Position numbers and translations under genes: made by a program. Below are positions 31,612-40,923 of a stretch of 64,000 nt of DNA, piece by piece. The notes beneath the pieces were generated by a model that searched no databases, was not told the origin of the DNA, and worked only from the letters and a program-made list of their open reading frames with translations. Origin of the DNA: Lachnospiraceae bacterium. Lineage in GTDB: Bacteria > Bacillota > Clostridia > Lachnospirales > Lachnospiraceae. The stretch covers positions 1 through 64,000 of the forward strand of contig VSNG01000020.1 in the NCBI GenBank assembly GCA_009774175.1, given 5' to 3'. Within the stretch, counting starts at the first letter, position 1. Each line of letters begins with the position of its first letter.

Positions 31612-32613
31612 TTAGTCCTTCTGTAATCTCTTAAAAAATACTGCCGTCTTCGGCGAGGAAGCAATCGCGCGTCCCACAACGACCACAATCAGCAAAAGAC
31701 CCACCGGCACATCCAGATACTGCGTATTCACTTTAAAGCAGAGCGGAAGTCCAAACCGCAGGATACCGATTACCAGAGAAGCCAGCGCCGTGCCGATAGC
31801 GCTTCCCTTTCCGCCTGTGCTGAGCGTTCCTCCCAGCACTACTGTAGTAATGATATTGAGCGTCAGGTTAGAGCCCAGATCACTCTTCGACGTACCCAGA
31901 TAGGATGTGAGCATGATGCCTGCCAGAGCCGCGCTGACTGCCGACAGAATGTAAGTGCTCATAATTACCAGTCTGGTATTGATTCCCGAATACTCCGCCG
32001 CCCTCTGGTTAATGCCTACAAGGAAAACGCTGCGTCCGTATTTGGACTTATGCAAAAGCAGATAAGCAATAATCGTCAGCACCGCAAAGAGAATCAACTG
32101 GCTGGGAATCACCCCGAAGAGCTTAAACTTGGATATCACCTTAAAGCTGTCCGGAAAACCGCTGATTCCTTTATAGGCTTCCGTAGCGGACAGGTTGGAT
32201 ACAAGCAGTCCAAATCCCGCATACAGGAAACTGCCGCCCAGCGTAATCACCATGGCCTGCACATTACAGTAGGCTATGAAGAAACCGGAAAGCGCGCCGC
32301 AGAGCGCAGCCGCCACAACAGCCAGAAGCGCCGCCACCCAGATATTCATGCCGCCGTCCTGCCACGCCACGCCAATGATTATGGAAGTGAGGCCCACAAT
32401 GGAAGCTGCCTGAATATCAATACCGCCCGTTATCATGACAAAAGTCACAAACAGCGAAATAATGCAGATTGCTATAAAGTCGTTTACACTGGCAAGTAAA
32501 ACCCTCGGCATCAAAAACTTTTGATTCTTCATACCGAAAACAACAAACTCCAGAATCAGTACGCAGAGAAGAAACATATCCCAGTTAAAAAGAGATTTTA
32601 CATTCTTTTTCAT
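31612..32613 (-). CDS. lsrD: AI-2 ABC transporter permease
   Basis: 333 residues, about eight to ten helices, BPD_transp_2 family; contains the typical TGGIDIQAASIVGLT and GTLSTGGKGSAIGT. Overlaps the upstream permease gene by four bases (ATGA). Forms the importer channel with the LsrC-like partner. Which of the two is LsrC or LsrD in the enterobacterial sense is set by order, not by a test. Confidence 0.85.
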   Translation of the reverse strand: MKKNVKSLFNWDMFLLCVLILEFVVFGMKNQKFLMPRVLLASVNDFIAICIISLFVTFVMITGGIDIQAASIVGLTSIIIGVAWQDGGMNIWVAALLAVVAAALCGALSGFFIAYCNVQAMVITLGGSFLYAGFGLLVSNLSATEAYKGISGFPDSFKVISKFKLFGVIPSQLILFAVLTIIAYLLLHKSKYGRSVFLVGINQRAAEYSGINTRLVIMSTYILSAVSAALAGIMLTSYLGTSKSDLGSNLTLNIITTVVLGGTLSTGGKGSAIGTALASLVIGILRFGLPLCFKVNTQYLDVPVGLLLIVVVVGRAIASSPKTAVFFKRLQKD

Positions 32614-33626
32614 GCCTGTTCTCCTCCCTTCTGCGCGGCATTGGCCGCTCTGTTGGTCAGGCGCTCCCGCCTGATCCGCTCAGCTGAATGTCTCTGCAGC
32701 AGCGCATCCAGCACTACAATCGTAATCAGCATAAGACCTGTGATCGTATTATCGTAATCGGAAGAGAAGCCCATAAATACCAGAATACGGCTGACACTGG
32801 ACATAATAACCGCGCCGATGGCTGCGCCGATCACGCTGCCAAGACCGCCCGTCAGGCTGATTCCGCCGATTACACAGGCCGCAACCGCCTTCATTTCATA
32901 ACCGTTTCCCGCAATAACAGTGATAAATCCGATACGGGATGCATAGATGATGCCCGCTATGGATGCAAAAACACCGCAGAATACATACGCAAGAACCTTT
33001 GTCTGCATGGCGGGAATGCCGACTAACGTCGCGCCGCCTTCATTATCGCCGACCGCTATGAAATACTTACCTTTCTTCGTCCTTGTCAGAAGTATATGTA
33101 TCACCACCACAGCCGCAATCACTACCGCATAGTACACAGTCAGATTGCCCACAAGGGGTTTGGACGAATACGCCGTAAATGCAGGCGGCAGATTCTCCAC
33201 CCAGGCGCCGCCCGTATACAGGAAAATCATTCCCCGCAGGATACCGTTCGTACCCAGCGTAAAAATCAGGGAAGGAATCTTTAACACCGCAACGCCCCAG
33301 CCGTTAAACAGGCCGATCAGCACACCGATCAGTATGCCTGTGGCAAAAGCCAGAATGGGATTGCACCCGTCCCTTAACATGGAGCCTACCACCGCTGCCG
33401 AAAAGCCCAGATTAGAACCGATAGAAACGTCAATCTCACCGATAAAAATCGCAAAAGCCATACCCACCGCCAAAAGCGTAAACACCACGCTGTCGTTAAA
33501 GCAGGCCATGATACTGGACGGCGCCAGAAAGTCGCTGTTAATACAGCCGACTATGGCAAACAGGATAACCAGAAACAGAAGGCTGCTCGCTTCCCGTGCT
33601 TTTGTGAGCTTTTTTATGGTATTCAT
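32610..33626 (-). CDS. lsrC: AI-2 ABC transporter permease
   Basis: 338 residues of the same permease family: FIGEIDVSIGSNLGFSAAVVG near residue 65 and GGISLTGGLGSVIGAAIGA near 255. The end carries a basic Ala/Arg-rich tail. Four-base overlaps on both sides show strict coupling in lsrA-lsrC-lsrD. Confidence 0.85.
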   Translation of the reverse strand: MNTIKKLTKAREASSLLFLVILFAIVGCINSDFLAPSSIMACFNDSVVFTLLAVGMAFAIFIGEIDVSIGSNLGFSAAVVGSMLRDGCNPILAFATGILIGVLIGLFNGWGVAVLKIPSLIFTLGTNGILRGMIFLYTGGAWVENLPPAFTAYSSKPLVGNLTVYYAVVIAAVVVIHILLTRTKKGKYFIAVGDNEGGATLVGIPAMQTKVLAYVFCGVFASIAGIIYASRIGFITVIAGNGYEMKAVAACVIGGISLTGGLGSVIGAAIGAVIMSSVSRILVFMGFSSDYDNTITGLMLITIVVLDALLQRHSAERIRRERLTNRAANAAQKGGEQA

Positions 33627-35146
33627 GCACTCACCTCTTTCTCATGTTTTACGTCAAAGGTCGCCGCCATAAGATTGTCCTGATTGATCTCTTCCTTCGG
33701 AAATTCCGCATTGATGCGTCCCTGATATACAGACACGGCTCTGTCGGATAATTCCACGATTTCTTCCATATCGGAGGATATCAAAAGGACGGACACGCCC
33801 TGTTTTCTCAGCTGATGAATAATGGCGTATACATCGCCGCGGGCTCCCGCGTCAATACCTCTCGTAGGCTCATCGAGTATAACCACCTTGGGCGCCGTGG
33901 AAAGACTTCTGCCAATCACAATCTTCTGCTGATTACCGCCTGACAGGCTTCCCGCAAGCTGTGACTGTCCCGTCACCTTGATCCGAAAATCGTCTATGTA
34001 TTTCTGCGTGACCTCACGCTCTTTCTTCCTGTTCAGCAAAAACCTTCCCATGGATTTATCCGGCAGGAAAGCCGAGGTCGTATTCACCGCCACGTCGGCA
34101 ATCTTAAACAGCCCGTGAAGATGTCTGTCCTCCGGCACGTAGTTGAGTCCGGCCTCCACCACCTTCTTCGTGGAAAGTCCCGTGATATCCTTCCCCTCCA
34201 GGAGCACCTTTCCTCCAAGCACTCTGTCGCGTCCGAAAATCGTCGTCGCAAGCTCTGTACGGCCGGCTCCCACAACGCCTGCCACACCGAGAATTTCTCC
34301 CGGATACAGCTTGAGGGAAATATCATTAAATCCATAGCCGCTGAAATTTTGCAGTTCCAGCACCGGCGGCTTGGAATAATCAATCTTGTGCTCGCTTGGT
34401 TCAGCCTTATCTCCCTCTTCCGGCTTCTCTTCTCTGTTGGGAGGCAAAAGCCCCTTAACAAGCGCTTCCTTCGTAAACTCGCCAACCTCACCGCTTAAGG
34501 TAATCACGCCGTCCCGCATGATTGCCACACTGGTGGAAATCTCAAAGACCTCCGTGAGACGGTGCGTAATATAGACAATTCCGATTCCTTTGGCGCGCAG
34601 GTCGTTCACGCATTTAAACAGACTCTGCACCTCGTCGAATGTCAGCGCGCTGGTAGGCTCATCCAGAATCAGTATCTCCGCATTCCGAAGAAGTCCCCTC
34701 AGAATTTCCACAAGCTGCTGCTCTGCAATGGAAAGGCTTCCGGCCTTTCGGTTTAAGTCAAGCTCCCACCCGACCTCAGCGATCACTTCCAGCAGCCTTT
34801 TGTGCAGTTCTGCCTGTTTTTCATCAAATCCCATGACAATATTTTCTTCCACTGTCATATTGGGAAAAAGCATCGGCTCCTGCGGAACCATATAAATGCC
34901 GTGGGCCAGCGCAACGGACGGTTTATTCAAATTTACTTCCTGATCCTTGATCCGTATCTGTCCCGCATCCGGCTGATAGATTCCCATAATAATCTTCATC
35001 AACGTGCTCTTGCCGGCCCCGTTTCCTCCTATTAAGGAAAGTACTTCCCCGGCGCTCAGTTTCAGATTAATTCCTTTCAGAACACGGTTTAACCCAAACG
35101 ATTTCTCTATGTTCTGAACGGACAACAAGGTTTGTGTGTTTTCCAT
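33623..35146 (-). CDS. lsrA: AI-2 ABC transporter ATPase, two-domain
   Basis: 507 residues with two ABC domains. N-terminal: Walker A GGNGAGKSTL, signature-like LSIAEQQLVEIL, Walker B ILILDEPTSAL. C-terminal: degenerate Walker A GVVGAGRTELA, signature LSGGNQQKIVIGR, Walker B VVILDEPTRGID. This arrangement is standard for ribose/AI-2 type importers. ATG 35146 follows GGGGGAAG. First gene of the operon, behind a near-consensus promoter. Confidence 0.9.
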   Translation of the reverse strand: MENTQTLLSVQNIEKSFGLNRVLKGINLKLSAGEVLSLIGGNGAGKSTLMKIIMGIYQPDAGQIRIKDQEVNLNKPSVALAHGIYMVPQEPMLFPNMTVEENIVMGFDEKQAELHKRLLEVIAEVGWELDLNRKAGSLSIAEQQLVEILRGLLRNAEILILDEPTSALTFDEVQSLFKCVNDLRAKGIGIVYITHRLTEVFEISTSVAIMRDGVITLSGEVGEFTKEALVKGLLPPNREEKPEEGDKAEPSEHKIDYSKPPVLELQNFSGYGFNDISLKLYPGEILGVAGVVGAGRTELATTIFGRDRVLGGKVLLEGKDITGLSTKKVVEAGLNYVPEDRHLHGLFKIADVAVNTTSAFLPDKSMGRFLLNRKKEREVTQKYIDDFRIKVTGQSQLAGSLSGGNQQKIVIGRSLSTAPKVVILDEPTRGIDAGARGDVYAIIHQLRKQGVSVLLISSDMEEIVELSDRAVSVYQGRINAEFPKEEINQDNLMAATFDVKHEKEVSA

Positions 35147-35209
35147 AGAGCTTCCCCCACCTGTAAAAGAGACATTTGTGTGAACGTTGAAATTTTGTTC
35201 CGTAAAAAT

Positions 35210-35238
35210 ATCATAAGCGAGATAACACTATTTGTCAA
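35210..35238 (-). promoter_or_regulatory. promoter of lsrACDBF
   Basis: Minus strand -35 TTGACA (35238-35233), 17-base spacer, -10 TATGAT (35215-35210). Just downstream lies an interrupted repeat, GAAC at 35182 and GTTC at 35197, a possible LsrR site. Confidence 0.7.
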
Positions 35239-35276
35239 TACCGAAAACATTTTATGCAATTTATATCATAACCACA

Positions 35277-35305
35277 TTGACTTTTGATTTCTTGGTTGAT
35301 ATACT
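35277..35305 (+). promoter_or_regulatory. promoter of lsrR-lsrK-cupin-AEC
   Basis: -35 TTGACT (35277-35282), 17-base spacer, -10 TATACT (35300-35305), 60 bases before lsrR. Confidence 0.7.
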
Positions 35306-35363
35306 GATCTCAAGATACATTTGATTCGTTATAAAACTTTTGTGTCAGCAAAGGGGTGGCCAG

Positions 35364-36290
35364 ATGTTCGACGCGACGACTGATTATGAAAAGAACCTCA
35401 TGATAAAAATCGTCTGGTACTACTATATGGAAAATATGACGCAGCAGGCCATAGCCGACCAGCTCAACATTACCCGCATGCGGGTGATCAAGCTTCTGGA
35501 AAAGGCGCGCCAGACCGGCATCGTACAGTTCCGCATCTCCTCTTCCCTGGATTTCCGACGGGATCTGGAGACCAGACTGATGGAAAAGTACCATCTGCGC
35601 GACTGTTACACTGTGCCCACCAATCCCAACGAGACAGGCACAAACGATACCATCGCCAGCGCAGCTTCCATTTATATTGCCGACCATGTGAGAGAAAACT
35701 CCTACATAAATTTCGGCTACGGCGACACCACCTCCAAGACCATCGAATATCTTGCGAGGAATCTGGAAACGGCGGTTTCCTTTGTTTCCCTGACCGGCGG
35801 CGTGGGCTATTATCTGCCCAAATCGGAGAGCAATATTTTCAATGCAAAGCTGTACCTGATACCCGCCCCGATTATCATGTCCTCAGCCCAAATGGCCGAC
35901 GCGATCAAAAAGGAGAACTCCGTACAGGAAGTCACCAATATGATCCGCCTCGCGAGCATGACCATAATCGGTATTGGCGGCATGGACGACTCTGCCACGA
36001 TTGTGAAATCTTCCATCCTGAATCCCAGCGACTTCCGGCTGCTTGCCATGAAGGGCGCTGTCGGCGACGTGATCTGCCACTTCATAGATAAGGATGGAAA
36101 TCTGGTGGACACAGAAGTGGATTCCCGGCTCGTCAGCGTTCCCCTGAATACGCTGAAAGAGTTGGACAACGTTATCGGCGTGGCCGCCGGAAAACACAAG
36201 CTTTCGGCCATACATGCGGCTCTGACCGGCGGATATATCGACATCCTGATTACAGACGAGGACACCGCCGCACAGCTGTGCCGGATTTAA
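35364..36290 (+). CDS. lsrR: SorC/LsrR-family transcriptional regulator
   Basis: About 308 residues. N-terminal winged helix-turn-helix MTQQAIADQLNITRMRVIKL; the rest is the sugar-phosphate-binding SorC domain (INFGYGDTTSKTIEYLA; IGIGGMDDSATIVKSSI; VIGVAAGKHKLSAIHAAL). In enteric bacteria LsrR represses lsr genes until phospho-AI-2 binds. ATG 35364 lies after AAAGGGG; the frame opens 24 bases earlier. Divergent from lsrA and upstream of lsrK, as expected. Confidence 0.9.
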   Translation: MFDATTDYEKNLMIKIVWYYYMENMTQQAIADQLNITRMRVIKLLEKARQTGIVQFRISSSLDFRRDLETRLMEKYHLRDCYTVPTNPNETGTNDTIASAASIYIADHVRENSYINFGYGDTTSKTIEYLARNLETAVSFVSLTGGVGYYLPKSESNIFNAKLYLIPAPIIMSSAQMADAIKKENSVQEVTNMIRLASMTIIGIGGMDDSATIVKSSILNPSDFRLLAMKGAVGDVICHFIDKDGNLVDTEVDSRLVSVPLNTLKELDNVIGVAAGKHKLSAIHAALTGGYIDILITDEDTAAQLCRI

Positions 36291-36323
36291 ACAAAACATC
36301 ATTATATGACAGGAGGTATCAAA

Positions 36324-37886
36324 ATGGGAAAGTATTTAATGGCTCTTGATGCAGGCACCGGAAGTGTCCGTGCCGTACTTTTCGATCTGGAGGGGAATCA
36401 GCTGGGCGTATCCCAGCAGGAGTGGGAACATAAGGAAGACCTTCGGTTTCCCGGCTCCATGGACTTTGACTGGACACATAACTGGGATCTGACCTGCGGC
36501 TGTATCCGGGACGTCCTGAAAGAATCGGGCATTGCTCCCTCAGAAATTGCTGCGATCTCCACCACCTGCATGCGTGAGGGAATCGTTCTCTATGACAGGG
36601 ATCTCCATGAAATCTGGGCCTGCGCCAATGTGGACGCCCGCTCCGATGACGAAGTTGTGGAGCTGATCCGCAAGTCTCCCGAGCTGGAACGGGAAATTTA
36701 CAAGGTTTCCGGCCAGACCTATGCGCTGGGGGCGCTTCCCAGAATTCTCTGGGTAAAAAACAAGATGCCGGAAATTTACGAAAAAACCGCATATGTGGGC
36801 ATGTTCAACGACTGGCTGATTTTGAAGCTGACCGGCGTTATGTCCATCGAGCCCAGCAACGGCTCCACCACCGGCATTTTTGACCTTTCCACAAGAGACT
36901 GGGACCGCACCATCATGGAGAAATGCGGTTTGAAATCCGATATTTTCCCGAAGGTGTACGAAAGCGGCACCGTTGTTGCCAACGTGACGAAGGAAGCTGC
37001 GGAAATTACCGGCCTTGCCGAGGGTACTCCCGTGGTGGCAGGCGGCGGCGACGCACAGCTTGGCTGTATCGGCGTAGGACTGGTATCTTCCTCTCAGGGC
37101 GCTGTCTTTGGCGGAAGCTTCTGGCAGTTTGAGTACAATACGAGCGTTCCGAAAACCGACGACGACTGCCGGGTACGCGTAAACTGTCATGCCCTTCCGA
37201 ATCTGTGGCAGTATGAAGCCCTGGCTTTCTATCCGGGTCTTGTCATGAGATGGTATCGCGACGCTTTCTGCCAGAAAGAAAAGGAACTGGCAAAAGAAAC
37301 AGGCCGCGACACCTACGACCTTATGAACGAAGAAGCGGCAAAGATTCCTGCGGGATGCTACGGCATGTACTGCACCTTTTCCGATGTGATGAATTACATC
37401 TGCTGGAAACACGCGGCGCCCACCTTTACGAATTTTGCGCTTGATCCCGATAAGTTTAACCGCTATACCTTCTATCGTGCCATTATGGAAAACTCCGCCA
37501 TGGCCACGAAGGGAAATATTGAGCTGGTAGCGTCCGTTACGGGAGAACTTCCCAAAGAAATCATTTTCGCCTCCGGCGCTTCCAAGAGCCCTCTCTGGTG
37601 TCAGATTGTATCGGATGTACTGAACATTCCCGTGCACGTGCCTCAGGTGAAGGAAGCAACCGCTCTCGGGGCCGCCATTCTGGCCGGCAAGGGCGTGGGA
37701 ATTTACACCGACATCGAGGAGACAATGAAGAAAGTAGTCAAGATCGAAAAGACCTATTACCCGAACGAAGAAAACGCGAAGGTATATCAGGATCTCTACG
37801 ATAAATGGCGTAAGGTATACGCCGCACAGCTTGCGCTCGCCAACGAAGGCCTTACCAAAAATATGTGGTCCGCGCCGGGCGTATAA
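36324..37886 (+). CDS. lsrK: autoinducer-2 kinase
   Basis: 520 residues, FGGY family. It follows E. coli LsrK closely: YLMALDAGTGSVRAVLFDLE, STTCMREGIVLYDRD, IWACANVDARS, PSNGSTTGIFDL, VVAGGGDAQLGCIG, VMRWYRDAFC and VKEATALGAAILAG near the ATP site. It phosphorylates imported AI-2 in the cytoplasm, trapping it and creating the LsrR ligand. ATG 36324 follows AGGAGG. Confidence 0.93.
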   Translation: MGKYLMALDAGTGSVRAVLFDLEGNQLGVSQQEWEHKEDLRFPGSMDFDWTHNWDLTCGCIRDVLKESGIAPSEIAAISTTCMREGIVLYDRDLHEIWACANVDARSDDEVVELIRKSPELEREIYKVSGQTYALGALPRILWVKNKMPEIYEKTAYVGMFNDWLILKLTGVMSIEPSNGSTTGIFDLSTRDWDRTIMEKCGLKSDIFPKVYESGTVVANVTKEAAEITGLAEGTPVVAGGGDAQLGCIGVGLVSSSQGAVFGGSFWQFEYNTSVPKTDDDCRVRVNCHALPNLWQYEALAFYPGLVMRWYRDAFCQKEKELAKETGRDTYDLMNEEAAKIPAGCYGMYCTFSDVMNYICWKHAAPTFTNFALDPDKFNRYTFYRAIMENSAMATKGNIELVASVTGELPKEIIFASGASKSPLWCQIVSDVLNIPVHVPQVKEATALGAAILAGKGVGIYTDIEETMKKVVKIEKTYYPNEENAKVYQDLYDKWRKVYAAQLALANEGLTKNMWSAPGV

Positions 37887-37964
37887 ACGATTGCACGCTT
37901 ACACGCGCAATCTCAAGTACCCGCGCACTCGCAGCACTAAATACAACATAAGGAGGATGAGAAA

Positions 37965-38303
37965 ATGTTTATTATTGATGAGAGCGAAAAAGAATACCGT
38001 TTCGGAGACAGCGGTCCCAAATATCTGATGAAAGGGCCCCGCTCCAATTTTGCTCTGGTGCAGTTTCAGGCCGGACAGGATTTCAAGGCGCACTATCACA
38101 ATATCATGGAGGAAAATTTCTTCATTCTGGAAGGGGAAGTAGATATTGAGGTGGACGGCGTATGCCACACACTGAAAGCCGGACAGCTGATTCACATTGA
38201 GCCGAAGGAGGTACACTATGTTGTCAACCGCTCAAACGGTCCTGTGAAAATGGTTTCCACACTGGCTCCCTATCAGGAAGTAGATAAGGTGGAGGTAGAT
38301 TAA
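37965..38303 (+). CDS. single-domain cupin protein in the lsr operon
   Basis: 112 residues, one cupin barrel. Motif 1 AHYHNIMEENFFILEGEVDIEV supplies metal ligands His, His and Glu (broken here for reading: AHYHN, then MEENFFILEGEV) and motif 2 IHIEPKEVHYVVN supplies the last His. It occupies the place where lsrG, a phospho-AI-2 isomerase of another fold, occurs in enteric bacteria. It might do the same isomerisation before LsrF; this is inference from position. RBS AAGGAGG. Confidence 0.8.
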   Translation: MFIIDESEKEYRFGDSGPKYLMKGPRSNFALVQFQAGQDFKAHYHNIMEENFFILEGEVDIEVDGVCHTLKAGQLIHIEPKEVHYVVNRSNGPVKMVSTLAPYQEVDKVEVD

Positions 38304-38307
38304 ACAT

Positions 38308-39243
38308 ATGGCGCAGACATTATCGGTTCTGGAAATGGTGCTTCCGGTCGTCGTTATGATCCTGATCGGCTACTTCTGCCGTGTATCCGGTATCCTCACC
38401 AAGGATGGCCTGAACGGAATCAAAAGTGTGATCTCAAACATCACCCTTCCGGTAGTACTGTTCAAAGCTTTTTACGCTACATCCTATTCCCTTGACAGCC
38501 TGCTTATGTTCAGCGTAATCTTTATCAGCTGTTCGCTGGCTCTGGGATGCGGTTTCCTGTTAAACCGCTTTGTACCTGATTCCAAACTGATGCCCTATCT
38601 GCTCTCCGGCTTTGAGGTTGGCATGCTGGGCTACGCCCTGTACGGACTGCTTGCCGGATCGGATCAGCTTTCCTACATGGCCACCGTGGATCTGGGTCAG
38701 GTTCTGTTTGTATACACGGTTTATCTGACTCTCCTGAAAAACGCCACGGGACAGAAACCGTCCCTTAGCGCCATGTTAAAGGAGATGAGCAAAAATCCCG
38801 CCTTCCGGGGCGTTGTTCTCGGCATTATCGTGGGGATTACAGGCCTTGGAAACATGATCACCACCTCTCCTGCGGGCGCCATCTTCTCTGAGACGATAGA
38901 GATGATCACGCTTCCCACTTCGGGCATGATTTTGATTATCGTAGGGTATGAGCTTTCCATGCGGAAGGATTTAATCGTCCCCGTTTTGAAGACCATTATA
39001 TTCAGAACCGCCGTAATGGGCGTGCTCCTGTGTGCCGCCGCCCTGATCGTATTCCAGATCATTCCTTTCGACAAGCAGCTGTTCATGGCCATGATCCTGC
39101 TATTTTCTCTGCCGGCGCCGTTTATCATTCCACTGTACGCCGACGTGGAATCGGAAGGCATCTACATATCAACAACGCTGTCCATGGGGACGCTTGTGAC
39201 AATTCTGATTTTTGTCGGGCTGTCTGTCTATGCGGTAGCATAG
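38308..39243 (+). CDS. AEC-family transporter (auxin efflux carrier type)
   Basis: 311 residues, about ten helices in two halves, typical of AEC proteins: VVMILIGYFCRVSGILTKDG at the start, ISNITLPVVLFKAFY, and LFSLPAPFIIPLY near the end. AEC members export organic acids or auxin-like compounds. Four bases after the cupin stop and before a terminator, so it is the last gene of lsrR-lsrK-cupin-AEC. It could export AI-2 or a breakdown product; no direct evidence. Confidence 0.85.
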   Translation: MAQTLSVLEMVLPVVVMILIGYFCRVSGILTKDGLNGIKSVISNITLPVVLFKAFYATSYSLDSLLMFSVIFISCSLALGCGFLLNRFVPDSKLMPYLLSGFEVGMLGYALYGLLAGSDQLSYMATVDLGQVLFVYTVYLTLLKNATGQKPSLSAMLKEMSKNPAFRGVVLGIIVGITGLGNMITTSPAGAIFSETIEMITLPTSGMILIIVGYELSMRKDLIVPVLKTIIFRTAVMGVLLCAAALIVFQIIPFDKQLFMAMILLFSLPAPFIIPLYADVESEGIYISTTLSMGTLVTILIFVGLSVYAVA

Positions 39244-39273
39244 TTTATCAGCCATTATCTTCTGGGGGTTACG

Positions 39274-39307
39274 AAAAGGACGGAAACTATAAAGTTTTCG
39301 TCCTTTT
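39274..39307. terminator. bidirectional terminator
   Basis: AAAAGGACGGAAACT pairs with AGTTTTCGTCCTTTT (one mismatch) between the convergent AEC and membrane protein genes; T runs on both strands. Confidence 0.85.
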
Positions 39308-39340
39308 CCTTTACCCAGCTTTTCCTGCCTGTTTAATTTT

Positions 39341-39781
39341 CTAATCTGCCTGAAAAAGGAAAATACAGCATTCCGGCTGCCAGGTAAGTACATACAAAAT
39401 CAACAATATTACCAGCAAAATACCTGCCGCTGCCAGAATATACTTTCTCCATCTGCTCTTTGACACAAAATATACCGTCAGGCCGATAAGCAGCCAGATT
39501 GCCAGCGTTTTCACATCATGCAGAATAAAATCAGTCAGCTCCCAGCCTCCATATCTGCCATAATTGGGATCAGAAATATCATTATAGGCTATGCCTGCGG
39601 AAAGCGTGCTCACGCAGGCCGAAAGCGAATAGAGAATCCCGCAGGGCGTAATCCCCCACCAGTGTTTCAACGGGCCCTTGCGTATTCTGTGCCAGATTTC
39701 CACAATACCCGCCAATACGAAAAGCAGGAACAGTCCGATGTAAAACCAGGCGATTCCCAATGTATAGGTATCAATACTCAT
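39341..39781 (-). CDS. hypothetical membrane protein, four helices
   Basis: About 146 residues with hydrophobic segments near 10-28, 45-65, 92-108 and 115-135 and a conserved-looking middle (SAGIAYNDISDPNYGRYGGWE). No family recognised. Of three Mets, ATG 39781 has GGAG nine bases upstream; 39802 is the alternative. Last gene of the EFR1-TetR-FMN-binding transcript, so possibly part of the same electron-transfer or membrane module. Confidence 0.6.
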   Translation of the reverse strand: MSIDTYTLGIAWFYIGLFLLFVLAGIVEIWHRIRKGPLKHWWGITPCGILYSLSACVSTLSAGIAYNDISDPNYGRYGGWELTDFILHDVKTLAIWLLIGLTVYFVSKSRWRKYILAAAGILLVILLILYVLTWQPECCIFLFQAD

Positions 39782-39835
39782 ATCGAATTTCTCCATTTCC
39801 ATTTGTCAGCTTTAAGCCGGAATAAACGTCTCTCC

Positions 39836-40237
39836 CTATTTTTCATACAGCGCATTTTCAACGGCCTTTTTGATCACCACACTGGAATTAGTCGCGCCCG
39901 ACACGGCATCCACGTCCGTTCTCTGTTCCTCTACAATCTTATCCGCAATTATTTCCGCTGATTCTCCCCGCCCGTTTTTGTGCTCCAAAATAACGATATC
40001 TTTAATACTTCCGTTCTGTATCGTCACTTCCACTTTCGCATAGATAAAATTCACATCATACTCTCCCCTGTAAATTCCATCCGAAATCTTTGAAACGTCC
40101 ACGCCGTTAAGGGTAGTATCTTTTACCGCTTTTTTATAATCCGCCACCCTTTTTAAATAAACCGCAGTGCCAAACAGACAGAACAGAAAAAGAATTAGAA
40201 CGGCGGACAGCGCGACTCTCTTTTTTGATATGTTCAT
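39836..40237 (-). CDS. membrane-anchored FMN-binding protein
   Basis: About 133 residues. One N-terminal membrane helix (about 7-27), then a single FMN_bind domain. The flavinylation motif is DAVSGATNSS, in which the Thr of SGAT would carry covalent FMN, and GEYDVNF begins the domain. Such proteins pass electrons outside the membrane in extracellular or RNF-like systems. The frame opens at 40426, inside tetR; ATG 40237 begins right before the helix and is chosen. Flavinylation needs an ApbE transferase, not seen in this window. Confidence 0.8.
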   Translation of the reverse strand: MNISKKRVALSAVLILFLFCLFGTAVYLKRVADYKKAVKDTTLNGVDVSKISDGIYRGEYDVNFIYAKVEVTIQNGSIKDIVILEHKNGRGESAEIIADKIVEEQRTDVDAVSGATNSSVVIKKAVENALYEK

Positions 40238-40256
40238 CTCAACCAGCCTCTCCCTT

Positions 40257-40910
40257 TCAGATGCTTCCGTTTTCTTCCCGTTCTCTGGCAATGGAACGGT
40301 ACAGCATACGAAACCCGTACTCCAGAAACTGCATTTTAGATAACCCCATTGATTGTTGGATGTATTCTTCCTTGTTTGCGGCAAGCTGAATGATTCCGGA
40401 AAGCATACCCCAAAAATTAAATACAACCGGCATAATTTCCAGATCGGACCGCAGATCGCCTTTTTCCATACCGAACATTAAGAAATCCCTTATTTTTTCG
40501 TTGATCTCTTCGCCAATCCGCCAAGTCTCCTTTTCTTCCGGCAGATAGTTCTCCTTTTCAAAATCAATGTTGATTTTATCCAAAACCGTCTTGAAATAAA
40601 AGGGAAACTCCTCCTGATACCGCACCAATCCGCCGCAGATCGCGCCATACCTTTCTTTTGTCTCATCCTGCCTGATAAGCGCAGCGTCGATATACTCATA
40701 AAGTTTTTTCATGCTTTCCAATACCAGAATGCCCACGATTTCTTCCTTGTTCTCAAAATACACGTACAAAGTGGCTTTACTGTATCCGGCGGCTTTCGCG
40801 ATATCATCCATGGAAGTTGCGGCAATTCCCTTTTTCATGAACAGAATTGACGCGGCCGCCGCTATATTTTCACGATGCACGCTTCGGGGTTCTTTTTTTC
40901 TTCTTCCCAC
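40257..40910 (-). CDS. TetR-family transcriptional regulator
   Basis: 217 residues. Helix-turn-helix at about 33-52: TSMDDIAKAAGYSKATLYVYF. The C-terminal ligand domain is not assignable. The start is a GTG five bases after GGAGG. It sits inside the transcript it most likely controls: a perfect palindrome overlaps the promoter of the first gene. Confidence 0.9.
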   Translation of the reverse strand: MGRRKKEPRSVHRENIAAAASILFMKKGIAATSMDDIAKAAGYSKATLYVYFENKEEIVGILVLESMKKLYEYIDAALIRQDETKERYGAICGGLVRYQEEFPFYFKTVLDKINIDFEKENYLPEEKETWRIGEEINEKIRDFLMFGMEKGDLRSDLEIMPVVFNFWGMLSGIIQLAANKEEYIQQSMGLSKMQFLEYGFRMLYRSIAREREENGSI

Positions 40911-40923
40911 AGGCTCCTCCTTG

